DNA from: Chitinophagaceae bacterium
GTDB taxonomy: Bacteria > Bacteroidota > Bacteroidia > Chitinophagales > Chitinophagaceae
Length of the DNA stretch: 33,905 bases
Direction of reading: 5' to 3'
Assembly: GCA_025360525.1 (NCBI GenBank)
Contig: JANYCA010000064.1
Span: 1 to 33,905 of the forward strand
Position numbers and translations under genes: made by a program. Shown here one piece after another: positions 18,301-26,766 of this stretch. A model generated the notes under the pieces. The model saw only the letters and a list, made by a program, of their open reading frames with translations, was not told where the DNA came from and did not search any database. Within the stretch, counting starts at the first letter, position 1; every line of letters begins with the position of its first letter.

Positions 18301-18669
18301 AAAGATCCGTTGGTAATTTATAAGATAGAAGCCTTTAGTGCCTTTAAGCAAATGGACGACCAGGTAAACAAGGATATTGTAAGTTTCCTCTGCCATTGCG
18401 GTATACCCATGGAGCAGTCCAACGCTGCCAAAATAAAAGAGGGCCGTGAAGAAAAAACTGACATGAGCAAAATGCGCCAGCGCCGGGAAGAATTTGCCAG
18501 CAGCAGAACCGGCGGTCAGGATTATTCGAGCCAGGAAAATGACTACATCGATCCATCTTCCCAATCAAAACAGGAGCCCATTAGGGTTGAGCCAAAAATT
18601 GGTCGCAACGATGCCTGCCCCTGTGGAAGTGGAAAAAAATACAAAGCCTGTCACGGCAGAGACGCTTAA
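15334..18669 (+). CDS. secA: Preprotein translocase ATPase SecA
   Basis: The 1111-aa protein is the motor that drives unfolded preproteins through SecYEG. It has Walker A in EMATGEGKT (about 191-199), the DEVD box of motif II (D300-D303) within MVDEVDSVLIDDARTPLI, and the second helicase half with MAGRGTDIKLG and GRAGRQGDPG. The C-terminal SEC-C zinc finger (CPCGSGKKYKACHG, C1095, C1097, C1106, H1107) binds SecB or ribosomes. The length is greater than the roughly 900 residues of E. coli SecA because of insertions between about 25-140 and 330-470, which is usual in Bacteroidota. It is monocistronic, with a promoter at 15224 and a terminator at 18693-18725. Confidence 0.98.
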   Translation: MLGLISKIFGGNKSEKDVKKITPQVAIINDFFQQYQSFDNDALRNKTQEFRQRIHQHLGAIDEQIAAKKTAADELPVEAINEKDVIYQEVDAFKKDRDKQIEVILQQLLPEAFAAVKETSRRFKENATLESTATDLDKKLAVTKGHISIQGDKSIYTNTWKAAGGDVTWNMVHYDVQLIGGAVLHSGKIAEMATGEGKTLVSTLPAYLNALAGEGVHIVTVNDYLARRDSEWNGPIFEWLGITVDCIDKHEPNSDARRSAYNSDITYGTNNEFGFDYLRDNMVHNPDEMVQRKHHFAMVDEVDSVLIDDARTPLIISGPIGHSDNTQQFFDLKPRIEKLVDAQRRAVNQYLIDAKKKIAEGNDDPKDSGLSLMRAHRGLPKNSALIKFLSEPGIRVKLQKSENFYLADQQKEMPKVDEELFFHIDEKNNQVDLTDKGINLITKAGEDAEFFILPDIATKLATIEKGNLPTEEKLKGKEALLSEYSLKAERIHTVQQLLKAYTLFDKDVEYVVMEDAVKIVDEQTGRILDGRRYSDGLHQAIEAKENVKIEASTQTYATVTLQNYFRMYHKLCGMTGTAETEAAELWDIYKLDVVTIPTNVNAIRKDEEDLVYKTVREKYAAVIDEIERLRNAGRPVLVGTTDVKVSELLGRMLQARKIPHNVLNAKQHAREAQVVAEAGLTGAITIATNMAGRGTDIKLGAGVKEAGGLAIVGTERHESRRVDRQLRGRAGRQGDPGTTQFFVSLEDDLMRMFGSERIASLMDRMGYKEGEVIQHSMISKSIERAQKKVEENNFGIRKRLLEYDDVMNKQRNVVYGKRNHALFGERLALDLDNAFYSVADGLVNSFKETNDLEGLKLAAIVNFGIDTSILQEELEKGVANQVAEKLYLEGKENYNRKVREMAKNTFPIIKNIRKEQGSHIENVAVPFTDGRKVIQALANLDKTIATEGSELMNALERSITLALIDDAWKEHLRAMDDLRHSVQTAGYEQKDPLVIYKIEAFSAFKQMDDQVNKDIVSFLCHCGIPMEQSNAAKIKEGREEKTDMSKMRQRREEFASSRTGGQDYSSQENDYIDPSSQSKQEPIRVEPKIGRNDACPCGSGKKYKACHGRDA

Positions 18670-18692
18670 TTTTTAATTAAAATAATCAACTG

Positions 18693-18725
18693 CGCCATTC
18701 GTGAAAATGAATGGCGTTTTTTTTT
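18693..18725 (+). terminator. secA terminator
   Basis: CGCCATTC (18693-18700) pairs perfectly with GAATGGCG (18709-18716) around an 8-nt loop, followed by nine T. It lies 24 bp after the secA stop. Confidence 0.9.
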
Positions 18726-18840
18726 AAAGGTATTTACCAAAGCCTGCTCATGGCGCCTTTGACGGAATTTCAGGTGAAATGGTATGGTCTTAAATTACTG
18801 GCGGGTTAATGAAAGTTATTAAATGGGAAGTATGGCCGGC

Positions 18841-19098
18841 ATACTCTTTATCGTCCTCATAAAAAAGGCGTTAAGAAAATTTGAATGATTGTCGTTAAGA
18901 AATGAAATTGGTGTTACCAATGACAGGATTTGCTATTAGCTCGTAAGTTGCACTCCTGTTGGTAAATATTTTGCAGCTTGAGCTAATTTCATTTTAGACA
19001 AACATTCAAATTTTTAGTCTTTTTTATGAAGACTTGATTTTTCTTGTTACTTCTTTGCATCAAGGCAAAGAAGTAAATGAAGTCTATCTAATCTGGTT
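18841..19098 (+). repeat. 258-bp structured dispersed repeat, copy 1
   Basis: This intergenic block aligns without gaps to 27985-28242. By hand count the left 60 bp are about 88% identical, the central 80 bp only about half, and the right 118 bp about 92%. The arms fold back: AAAATTTGAATG (18876-18887) pairs with CATTCAAATTTT (19003-19014), TTGTC pairs with GACAA, and AAATGAAATT (18900-18909) pairs with AATTTCATTT (18985-18994). A second, perfect 12-bp hairpin, TTACTTCTTTGC/GCAAAGAAGTAA, lies at 19047-19058/19065-19076. No ORF is present. It fills most of the 507-bp gap between secA and the aminotransferase; the rest (18726-18840, 19099-19176) shows nothing clear. Confidence 0.85.
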
Positions 19099-19176
19099 CT
19101 GCGTTTTCGACCAAATTAATTATTCTATAAATTATTATTTAAAACAATTTCAATCTTTCCAACCGAATTTTACCAA

Positions 19177-20379
19177 ATGAACCAGCGTCAGTTATTTTTG
19201 AATCATGTAGGCCAAACTTCCGATGCACCATTGGCTTTAGAAATTGTAAAAGCCAGGGGTAGCCGTTTGTGGGACGTAGCGGGTAAAGAGTACATTGATC
19301 TTATCGGCGGTATCAGTGTTTGTAATGTGGGGCATTGCCATCCCAAAGTGGTAGATGCAGTGCAAAAGCAGGCGGCCGAATACATGCACATCATGGTGTA
19401 TGGGGAATTGCTGGTAACTCCACAGGTAGCGTATGCAAAAAAACTGGTTGATCATTTGCCAGCATCACTTAATTCCGTTTTTTATACAGCAAGTGGCAGC
19501 GAAGCTACAGAAGGCGCTATGAAGCTGGCTAAACGGGCAACCAACCGAACACAAATCATTGGGTTTAAAAACAGCTACCATGGCAGCACACAGGGGGCAT
19601 TAAGTATAATGGGCAGCGAGTATTGGAAGAATGCTTTTCGCCCACTATTGCCAGATACCCTGCAACTGGAGTACAATTCCTTTGACGATTTACAATATAT
19701 CACCGAGCAAACAGCCTGTGTTGTTGCAGAGACCATTCAAGCTGAGGCCGGCGTTTTGAAACCACAAAACGGATGGCTGCTGGCGTTGCGTAACCGCTGC
19801 ACCGCCACTGGTACGTTATTAGTGCTGGATGAAATACAATGTGGCTTTGGACGTAATGGTACACTTTGGGCCTTTCAACAATTTGATGTTGTGCCCGATA
19901 TCCTGTTGTTAGGCAAAGCCCTCGGCGGTGGAATGCCATTGGGCGCTTTTGTTGCAGACAAAAAATTGATGGATCTGTTCACCTATAATCCCGTGCTGGG
20001 GCATATCAACACATTTGGTGGACATCCGGTAAGTTGTGCTGCGGGGCTTGCTGCTTTTAATATATTAACAGAGGAAAATCTATTATCAGCCATAAAAGAA
20101 AAGGAAGCGTTGTTTCTTTACTTGCTGCAACATCCGGTAATAAAAGCGGTAAGAAGTTGCGGCCTGATGATAGCAGTTGAATTTGATAGTTTTGAAACCA
20201 ACAAGAAAATAATTGACATATTAGTTGATGTAAACCCAGGCAATACAGGTGTGTTTACTGATTGGTTTTTATTTGCCAGCAATTGTCTTCGAATAGTGCC
20301 GCCGTTGGTAATTAGTAATGAAGAAATTTCCCTTGCATGTAAAAGCATCATTAGAGCATTGGATCGTTTTAAGGGCTAA
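19177..20379 (+). CDS. Class III PLP-dependent aminotransferase (acetylornithine aminotransferase-like)
   Basis: The 400-aa cytoplasmic enzyme is a fold-type I, class III aminotransferase. Visible motifs are YTASGSEATEGAMKLAKRAT (PLP phosphate loop), FKNSYHGSTQGALSIMGS, LVLDEIQCGFGRNG with the aspartate that contacts the pyridine nitrogen, and LLLGKALGGGMPLGAF with the PLP lysine K247. HINTFGGHPVSCAAGLA follows. It resembles ArgD, ornithine and 4-aminobutyrate aminotransferases, and the exact substrate cannot be told. No arginine genes are nearby, so I do not call it argD. It stands alone, followed by a 218-bp gap that contains an imperfect palindrome at 20541-20554 (AATGTTGCAACGTT). Confidence 0.85.
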   Translation: MNQRQLFLNHVGQTSDAPLALEIVKARGSRLWDVAGKEYIDLIGGISVCNVGHCHPKVVDAVQKQAAEYMHIMVYGELLVTPQVAYAKKLVDHLPASLNSVFYTASGSEATEGAMKLAKRATNRTQIIGFKNSYHGSTQGALSIMGSEYWKNAFRPLLPDTLQLEYNSFDDLQYITEQTACVVAETIQAEAGVLKPQNGWLLALRNRCTATGTLLVLDEIQCGFGRNGTLWAFQQFDVVPDILLLGKALGGGMPLGAFVADKKLMDLFTYNPVLGHINTFGGHPVSCAAGLAAFNILTEENLLSAIKEKEALFLYLLQHPVIKAVRSCGLMIAVEFDSFETNKKIIDILVDVNPGNTGVFTDWFLFASNCLRIVPPLVISNEEISLACKSIIRALDRFKG

Positions 20380-20597
20380 TTGTTGCTTAATTATTACAAC
20401 CTCTGGTAAATTGATTTTAAAAATTCTCCATCAAGCCTTATCTAATCCCATCATATGTAGCTTGTTCATCCTAAATATATTCCGTTTATAAAATTATCTT
20501 CAATTTTTTGGAATAAATCCATAAACTGGACAATTAATGCAATGTTGCAACGTTACTAGCTGATATATCCTAATTCAATATCCAGTTAATAACTATT

Positions 20598-21947
20598 ATG
20601 GGACCTTATAAAATTTTTATTGTAGAAGATGACCCATGGTATGGGGAAATCTTAGAATACCATCTTTCCCTTAACGAAGATTATGCAATTACCCGGTTCG
20701 AAACCGGTAGTCAATGCCTTGCGAACCTGCATAAGAAGCCCGACCTGATCTCTATTGATTTTTCTCTTCCCGATTTTACCGGCGACAAACTATATCAAAA
20801 AATTAAGGATGTAGATGACACTATTCCGGTAATTGTTATCAGTGGACAGGAGGAAATTTCCGTAGCAGTAAAAATGCTGAAGATGGGCGTTACGGATTAC
20901 ATCATCAAGGATGAAAATACCAAGGATATACTTTGGAATGCGGTAATTAATATCCGCAAAATGGGCAACCTTAAAAAACAGGTTGAGCAACTAAAAGAAG
21001 AGCTAGGACAAAAATTTTCTTTTGAAAAAAGTATCAAAGGCCAAAGTCCAGCTTTACAGAAAATATTTGGGTTGATGGAAAAGGCAACCAAAACAAATAT
21101 CAACGTTTCTATAACGGGCGAAACCGGCACGGGTAAAGAAGTAGTTTCCAAAGGCATTCATTACAGTAGCGATAGAAGGAAAAAATCTTTTGTAGCGGTC
21201 AACATGGCTGCTATTCCTAAAGAACTGGTAGAAAGTGAATTATTTGGTCATGAAAAAGGCGCTTTTACCGGTGCTGTTGCCAGGAAGGCCGGCAAGTTTG
21301 AAGAAGCCAACGGTGGTACTATATTCTTAGATGAAATAGCGGAGCTGGACCTAAGTCTGCAAAGTAAAATTTTAAGGGTCTTACAGGAAAGAGAGATAGT
21401 TAGAGTGGGCGGAAATGAAAAAGTTAAATTGGATATTAGGCTGATTGTTGCAACACACCGAAACCTGGCCGAAGAAGTGAAGAAAGGAAATTTTAGAGAA
21501 GATTTATACTACAGAATTATTGGTTTGCCAATAGAATTGCCGCCTTTGAGAGACAGGGGTAGTGATGTGTTGATACTGGCAAAATTTTTTGCAGATGAAT
21601 TTGCAAAAGATAATAAACTTCCTGCTATTAACATAGCATCCGATGCAAAGGATAAATTAATGCGGTATCATTTTCCGGGTAACATTCGTGAGCTGAAAGC
21701 TATGATGGAACTGGCTTGTGTTATGTGCAACGATAATGAAATAAGAGCAGAAGATATTTCCTATACTTCCACCAAGGCAGATGAAGTATTTACGCTTGAA
21801 CAAAAAACATTGCGCCAATATACCTGTGATATCATCAAACATTTTTTACATAAATATGATGATGATGTGATGATGGTAGCCGAAAAATTAGATATCGGAA
21901 AGTCTACCATTTATAAAATGATTCAACAGCGGGAGATCGTTATTTAA
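20598..21947 (+). CDS. NtrC-type sigma-54-dependent response regulator
   Basis: The 449-aa regulator has three parts. A receiver domain (about 1-120) has acidic residues E10/D11/D12 and phospho-acceptor D54 in SIDFSLPD. The AAA+ domain (about 140-380) has Walker A GETGTGKE (174-181), the sigma-54-contacting GAFTGA (221-226) and Walker B FLDEIAEL. A C-terminal Fis-like helix-turn-helix follows (DVMMVAEKLDIGKSTIYKMI). The intact GAFTGA predicts real activation of sigma-54 promoters. The hybrid kinase gene starts 189 bp downstream, so the pair is likely a phosphorelay. I found no good sigma-54 promoter (GG-N10-GC) just upstream; the closest candidate has a 9-bp spacer. Confidence 0.92.
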   Translation: MGPYKIFIVEDDPWYGEILEYHLSLNEDYAITRFETGSQCLANLHKKPDLISIDFSLPDFTGDKLYQKIKDVDDTIPVIVISGQEEISVAVKMLKMGVTDYIIKDENTKDILWNAVINIRKMGNLKKQVEQLKEELGQKFSFEKSIKGQSPALQKIFGLMEKATKTNINVSITGETGTGKEVVSKGIHYSSDRRKKSFVAVNMAAIPKELVESELFGHEKGAFTGAVARKAGKFEEANGGTIFLDEIAELDLSLQSKILRVLQEREIVRVGGNEKVKLDIRLIVATHRNLAEEVKKGNFREDLYYRIIGLPIELPPLRDRGSDVLILAKFFADEFAKDNKLPAINIASDAKDKLMRYHFPGNIRELKAMMELACVMCNDNEIRAEDISYTSTKADEVFTLEQKTLRQYTCDIIKHFLHKYDDDVMMVAEKLDIGKSTIYKMIQQREIVI

Positions 21948-22136
21948 TACCAATCGATATGTATGATTATTTAACCATGGCCAGGAAAAAATCACGGAAG
22001 AGCGACTTTCTTTTCATTCATATCAAGGTTTATTTAGTCAGAATCTTTCAGTTTTTCATAAGCAAAAAAAGCTTAATTATCAGTGCATCCAATTCGTTAC
22101 CTAACACCTAATATTCAAAGTAAGTTTTTAAAAAAT

Positions 22137-25100
22137 ATGAAAACAAATACTTTCACATTTGACAGCAAACAATTTGAAAAGATTTCACCTTTTTATATGT
22201 TGCTTGATGAAAACCTTACGATAGTTTCTTTCGGTAAGTCGGCGGCCAAACTATTTATGCTGGATGGCACACAATGTTTTTATTCACTTTTTAAAATTGT
22301 ATTACCTGCGAATGTTGAAACTTCATTTGAAACTATAAAACAACTAAAAGATGAAGTAGTTTTTTTAAAAACCACCAAAAATATAAATGTAACCTTAAGA
22401 GGAAATTTTGAATGGCTGGAAGACAGAGACAAATTTTTGTTTATTAGTTCTCCATGGTTTGGTTCAGTAGATAATACAGCGGAAAATAATTTGAACCTGC
22501 ATGATTTACCGCAGCATGATTCTGTAGAGGATTTACTGAATATGCTAAAAACGCATGAAATTACTGCAAGGGAATTAAAGGATTTGCTTACAACAATCAA
22601 CAATCAAAAACATAAATTTAAAAAAGACCAGGAAGAGTTAAAACGACTTTCGCTGGTAGCTAGTTTAAACGAAAGCGGCGTATTATTTACAGATTCAAAA
22701 GGCCTTATAGTATGGTGTAACGAGGGTTTTGTACAGCTTACAGGTTACACGGTACAAGAAGTAATTGGCAAAACGCCTTTGGAGCTTTTCACAGGCCCGC
22801 TGAGTAGCATTAAAGGGATAAGGGAAATGCTCGATGCCTTTACCTCAGGCAGAAATTTTATTGTAGAAGATAAACACTACCGCAAGGACGGCAGTAGTTT
22901 TTGGGGCCGAACCAGGAGCCAGTCTATAATGGATGATAGTGGAAATGTTATGCAATATTTTGCCATCATGGATGATATAACGGTGGAAAAAGAGCAGGAA
23001 GAAATTTTGAAACAGTATGAAAAAAATTTCAGGAATGCGCTTGAAAAAATTGGCGATAATGTATGGGAGTATGATTTTCGTACAGGTAAAACATTTTTCT
23101 CCAGATCTGCCAATAATTTTTTTGAACATACCAATAATAAAAATATAGATGCCTATACTTTGTGGAGGCAGATTGTGCATAAAGAAGATGTAGATATCCT
23201 GATAGAAAATGACAGTAAAGTAAGCAAGGGAGTGATAGATCATTTTACACTGGAGTATCGTATTGTTGATAAAGACCAGCATATTCGCTGGATATTAGAC
23301 AGGGGAGTTGTAATTGAAAAAGACGCCAACGGCTTGCCACAAAAAATAATTGGTACGCATACAGATATTACTGCCATCAAACTTACAGAAGCTGCTCTGC
23401 ACGAAAGTGAACAACGTTGGCAATTTGCATTAGAGGGTTCTGGTGATGGCATATGGGATTGGAAAACTACGCAGGATATCGTTTATTTTTCTAAGCCATG
23501 GAAAAAAATGCTGGGATATGCTCCAGATGATATTGGTGAAAATATAACTGAATGGCAAAAGCGCATTCATCCGGAAGATGCACCTTTTATGCAGGAAGCA
23601 TTGCTAAAATACCTTAGCGGCGAACTGCCTGCATTTCACAGCGAGCACAGAATGCTTTGTAAAGACGGCACCTACAAATGGGTTTTATCACGAGGTATGA
23701 TTACAAATCGTACCACAGATAATAAGCCCACCCGCATGATTGGTACGCAAACCGATATCAACCATATAAAACAAACTGAAGTAGAACTCTCTCAACGGGT
23801 TAACCAGTTTCAGGGCTTGTCAGAAAATATTCCGGGCGTAATTTTTGAATATGAATCCAAGCCAGATGGTAGTCATCTATACCGTTATTTAAGTCCTGCA
23901 ATTGTAAAAATATTCGGTATTAACCCACGTAGTATTTTTAAACTAACGCAATTTATTCATCCCAACGACCTGGACGAAATGGAGGCTACTTTGGCAAAAG
24001 CTGCGGATACGTTGGCTCCTTTTTACCTGGAGTCAAGGTTAATATTGCCCGGAAGAGGCATTGTGTGGCGGTCCATCAGTTGTTCATTTTCTTATAAAAC
24101 TGCAACGGGTGGTAAAGTATTTACAGGCCTGATGCTGGATATCTCTGAAAGGAAAAAAGCAGATGAAAAACTAAACGAATCCGAAAACAGACTGGCATCG
24201 CTGATAGCTAATTTGCAAACAGGTATTTTGATGGAAGACGAAAATCATCAGATTGTTTTAACGAATGAATTGTTCTGCAAAATGTTTGGCCTAAACAGCA
24301 ACCAGGATGAAATCCGGGGAATGGATTACACAGAGATTATTGAGCAGGTGAAGCATTTATTTATAGACCCTGAATATTTTGCCGAGCGGGTAGTTACCTT
24401 ACTTGAATTTCAACAACTAACGGTAAATGATATCTGGGAGCTAAAAGATGGCCGGGTTTTTAGTCTTGATTTTATACCTATCTACAACAATGAAGTTTAC
24501 AAGGGACATTTGTGGAAATATACAGATGTTACGGCAGAGAGTACTGCTGTAAACGCATTGAGAATTAGTGAAGAAAAATACCGCAGTATTATCGCCAATA
24601 TGAATCTTGGCTTGCTGGAAATAGATACCGAAGAAAATATATTATTTGCCAACCAATGCTTCTGCGATATGTGCGGCTTTGAGCTGGATGAGTTAATTGG
24701 CAGCAGGGCCGCCAAGCTCTTTTTGAAAGGCGAAAATATTGAGTTGATGGAACGTAAGAATGAGGAGCGTAAAAGGAAGACTTCGGATGCTTACGAAATA
24801 GTGGTGAAAAATAAAAGAGGCCAGGTTAGGTGGTGGCTTATAAGTGGAGCACCAAGGCACAATGAAAATGGCGAACTGGTTGGTTCTATTGGGATTCACC
24901 TGGATATTACAGCTCAAAAAGAATTAGAATACGAACTAACTATTGCAAGAGAACAAGCAGAGCAATCTACAAGAAGTAAAGAAGTTTTCCTGGCAAATAT
25001 GAGCCACGAAATACGCACGCCGATGAATGCAATTCTCGGCATGAGTAACCAGTTGTCAAAAACTACTTTAAACAATAAACAACAATTCTATTTAGATACC

Positions 25101-26477
25101 ATCAACTCTGCCTCTGAAAATCTGTTGGTAATTATCAACGATATATTAGACCTGTCTAAGATTGAGGCAGGTAAATTGAGTCTGGAAAAAATAGCATTTG
25201 AACCACTGGAAGTTATTAAAAGAGCCATGCAGGTATTTTTGCACAAAGCAGAAGAAAAAGGTCTTGTGTTAACCAATTCTACTTTCGATGAACAGGTATC
25301 TCCTGTATTAATAGGTGATCCGTACCGGCTTAACCAGGTGTTCCTTAACATTATAAGTAATGCCATTAAGTTTACAGAAAGAGGAGGGGTTGATATTGCT
25401 GTAAATGTAATTACCAACATGTGGGACGACCAACTGTTAAGGGTTACAATAAAAGATACCGGAATAGGAATGGATGAACCATTTGTAAAAAGCCTATTTG
25501 AAAAATTTTCGCAGGAGGATGCTTCCGTTACAAGGCAGTACGGCGGTACGGGCCTTGGCATGAGCATTTGTAAAGAATTGATAGAACTGATGGGTGGCAC
25601 CATTAGGGCATCCAGTACAAAAGGAGTAGGTACAAGTGTTATATTTGAAATTACTTTCCCTAAAGGAATGGCGGCAGATTTGCCTTCGAAAGAAACTTTT
25701 GTAGCCAATGAAAGTATGCTGGCTGGTAAAAAGATACTGGTGGTGGATGATAATGAAATGAACAGGCTGGTAGCAACTACAATTTTAAATAATTACGGTG
25801 CCGAAACGGTGGAAGCCAGCAATGGCCAGGAGTCCGTAGAATACCTGATGACAAATTTAGTAGACCTTGTTTTAATGGACATACAAATGCCGGTAATGAA
25901 TGGGTTTGAAGCTACTAATATCATCCGCAACGTCATTAGCAAAACCATGCCCATTATTGCACTTACGGCCAATGCTATTAAAGGCGATAATGAGAAATGC
26001 CTTGAAGCTGGCATGAATGATTATATGTCGAAGCCTTTTAAAGAGGAAGATTTATTAAGGAAAATTGCTACCAGTTTACTGGCAGAATTACCAAAAAATG
26101 CCATTGCAGTTAATAAACCAGTAGAACGACCGGTAAGTTATTATGATATCTCAGAAATTAAAATCATCAGCAGGGGCAACGAAGAATTTGTAAAGAAAAT
26201 GCTTAAAATGTTTATAGATCAAACCCCTGGTCACCTCTCAGAAATGCGCTCAAAGTTGCAGTCAAATCAACTGACAGTTGTAGGAGAAATTGCCCATCGT
26301 ATAAAACCCACCATCGATAATATGGGTATTGTTACGCTTAAAGCAACCATCAGGGAAATTGAAAAGATTGGTAAAAGTGGTGCAGACAACGGAGCGTTAC
26401 AGGGCCTGATGGAAAAAGTTGAAACGGATATTTCATTTGCAATTGAAGCCATCAAAAGCGATTATCAGCTTGCCTGA
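22137..26477 (+). CDS. Hybrid histidine kinase: HNOBA, multiple PAS, HisKA, HATPase, REC, HPt
   Basis: The product has 1446 aa from the ATG at 22137; a GTG at 22083 would add 18 residues. No membrane segment is seen, so it should be a cytosolic sensor. Residues about 15-165 look like an HNOBA (H-NOX-associated) domain: SPFYMLLDENLTIVSFGKSA, then the LHDLPQHDSVEDLLNMLKTH segment and a coiled linker. About six PAS units follow (near 172, 294, 423, 554, 681 and 808). Next come HisKA with H957 (NMSHEIRTPMNA), HATPase with DTGIGMD and GGTGLGMSI, a receiver domain with D1248 (LMDIQMPVMNG), and an HPt domain with H1387 (AHRIKP). The order supports an internal His-Asp-His relay ending on the response regulator encoded just upstream. 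No H-NOX gene is in the window. Confidence 0.9.
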   Translation: MKTNTFTFDSKQFEKISPFYMLLDENLTIVSFGKSAAKLFMLDGTQCFYSLFKIVLPANVETSFETIKQLKDEVVFLKTTKNINVTLRGNFEWLEDRDKFLFISSPWFGSVDNTAENNLNLHDLPQHDSVEDLLNMLKTHEITARELKDLLTTINNQKHKFKKDQEELKRLSLVASLNESGVLFTDSKGLIVWCNEGFVQLTGYTVQEVIGKTPLELFTGPLSSIKGIREMLDAFTSGRNFIVEDKHYRKDGSSFWGRTRSQSIMDDSGNVMQYFAIMDDITVEKEQEEILKQYEKNFRNALEKIGDNVWEYDFRTGKTFFSRSANNFFEHTNNKNIDAYTLWRQIVHKEDVDILIENDSKVSKGVIDHFTLEYRIVDKDQHIRWILDRGVVIEKDANGLPQKIIGTHTDITAIKLTEAALHESEQRWQFALEGSGDGIWDWKTTQDIVYFSKPWKKMLGYAPDDIGENITEWQKRIHPEDAPFMQEALLKYLSGELPAFHSEHRMLCKDGTYKWVLSRGMITNRTTDNKPTRMIGTQTDINHIKQTEVELSQRVNQFQGLSENIPGVIFEYESKPDGSHLYRYLSPAIVKIFGINPRSIFKLTQFIHPNDLDEMEATLAKAADTLAPFYLESRLILPGRGIVWRSISCSFSYKTATGGKVFTGLMLDISERKKADEKLNESENRLASLIANLQTGILMEDENHQIVLTNELFCKMFGLNSNQDEIRGMDYTEIIEQVKHLFIDPEYFAERVVTLLEFQQLTVNDIWELKDGRVFSLDFIPIYNNEVYKGHLWKYTDVTAESTAVNALRISEEKYRSIIANMNLGLLEIDTEENILFANQCFCDMCGFELDELIGSRAAKLFLKGENIELMERKNEERKRKTSDAYEIVVKNKRGQVRWWLISGAPRHNENGELVGSIGIHLDITAQKELEYELTIAREQAEQSTRSKEVFLANMSHEIRTPMNAILGMSNQLSKTTLNNKQQFYLDTINSASENLLVIINDILDLSKIEAGKLSLEKIAFEPLEVIKRAMQVFLHKAEEKGLVLTNSTFDEQVSPVLIGDPYRLNQVFLNIISNAIKFTERGGVDIAVNVITNMWDDQLLRVTIKDTGIGMDEPFVKSLFEKFSQEDASVTRQYGGTGLGMSICKELIELMGGTIRASSTKGVGTSVIFEITFPKGMAADLPSKETFVANESMLAGKKILVVDDNEMNRLVATTILNNYGAETVEASNGQESVEYLMTNLVDLVLMDIQMPVMNGFEATNIIRNVISKTMPIIALTANAIKGDNEKCLEAGMNDYMSKPFKEEDLLRKIATSLLAELPKNAIAVNKPVERPVSYYDISEIKIISRGNEEFVKKMLKMFIDQTPGHLSEMRSKLQSNQLTVVGEIAHRIKPTIDNMGIVTLKATIREIEKIGKSGADNGALQGLMEKVETDISFAIEAIKSDYQLA

Positions 26478-26540
26478 TCATGGAATAAGTTGTATGGGTT
26501 AAGTTGATAAGCTTGTTTACTTTGATAGAGTAGTTTTAAT

Positions 26541-26574
26541 AAAAAAGAAGTCACCCGATAAGTGACTTCTTTTT
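26541..26574. terminator. Bidirectional terminator between the hybrid kinase and tRNA-Leu
   Basis: AGAAGTCAC (26546-26554) pairs with GTGACTTCT (26562-26570) around a 7-nt loop. An A run precedes and a T run follows, so the hairpin can stop transcription of the kinase gene on the plus strand and of tRNA-Leu on the minus strand. It ends just 3 bp from the tRNA 3' end. Confidence 0.8.
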
Positions 26575-26577
26575 ATG

Positions 26578-26661
26578 TGCGGCAAAGGAGACTCGAACTC
26601 CCATGCCCTTTCAGGCGCTACCACCTCAAGGTAGTGCGTCTACCAATTTCGCCATCGCCGC
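26578..26661 (-). tRNA. tRNA-Leu, anticodon GAG
   Basis: The 84-nt gene on the minus strand has acceptor arms GCGGCGA and TTGCCGC with discriminator A, and a long variable arm as expected of class II tRNA-Leu. The anticodon stem is CTACC/GGTAG around loop TTGAGGT, giving GAG, which reads CUC/CUU codons. The T arm contains GTTCGAG. CCA is not encoded, as is usual in Bacteroidota. Confidence 0.95.
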
Positions 26662-26691
26662 AATTCTTTTTGGTAAATTTATTGAGGTGTG

Positions 26692-26699
26692 CAAATGTA
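26692..26699 (-). promoter_or_regulatory. Probable -7 promoter element for tRNA-Leu
   Basis: Read on the minus strand this is TACATTTG, matching TAnnTTTG, 31 bp upstream of the tRNA 5' end. The -33 element is not well conserved. Confidence 0.45.
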
Positions 26700-26766
26700 A
26701 AATAATTTTATTCAACCTGTGTGGTTAAAAAAGCATTTCGGAAAAAAGATATTTTTTAAGCCTGCT

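Noticed and set aside
20520..20545. Possible sigma-54 promoter upstream of the NtrC-type regulator
   Set aside because: The GG and GC dinucleotides are 9 bp apart instead of 10 and the rest of the consensus is poor.
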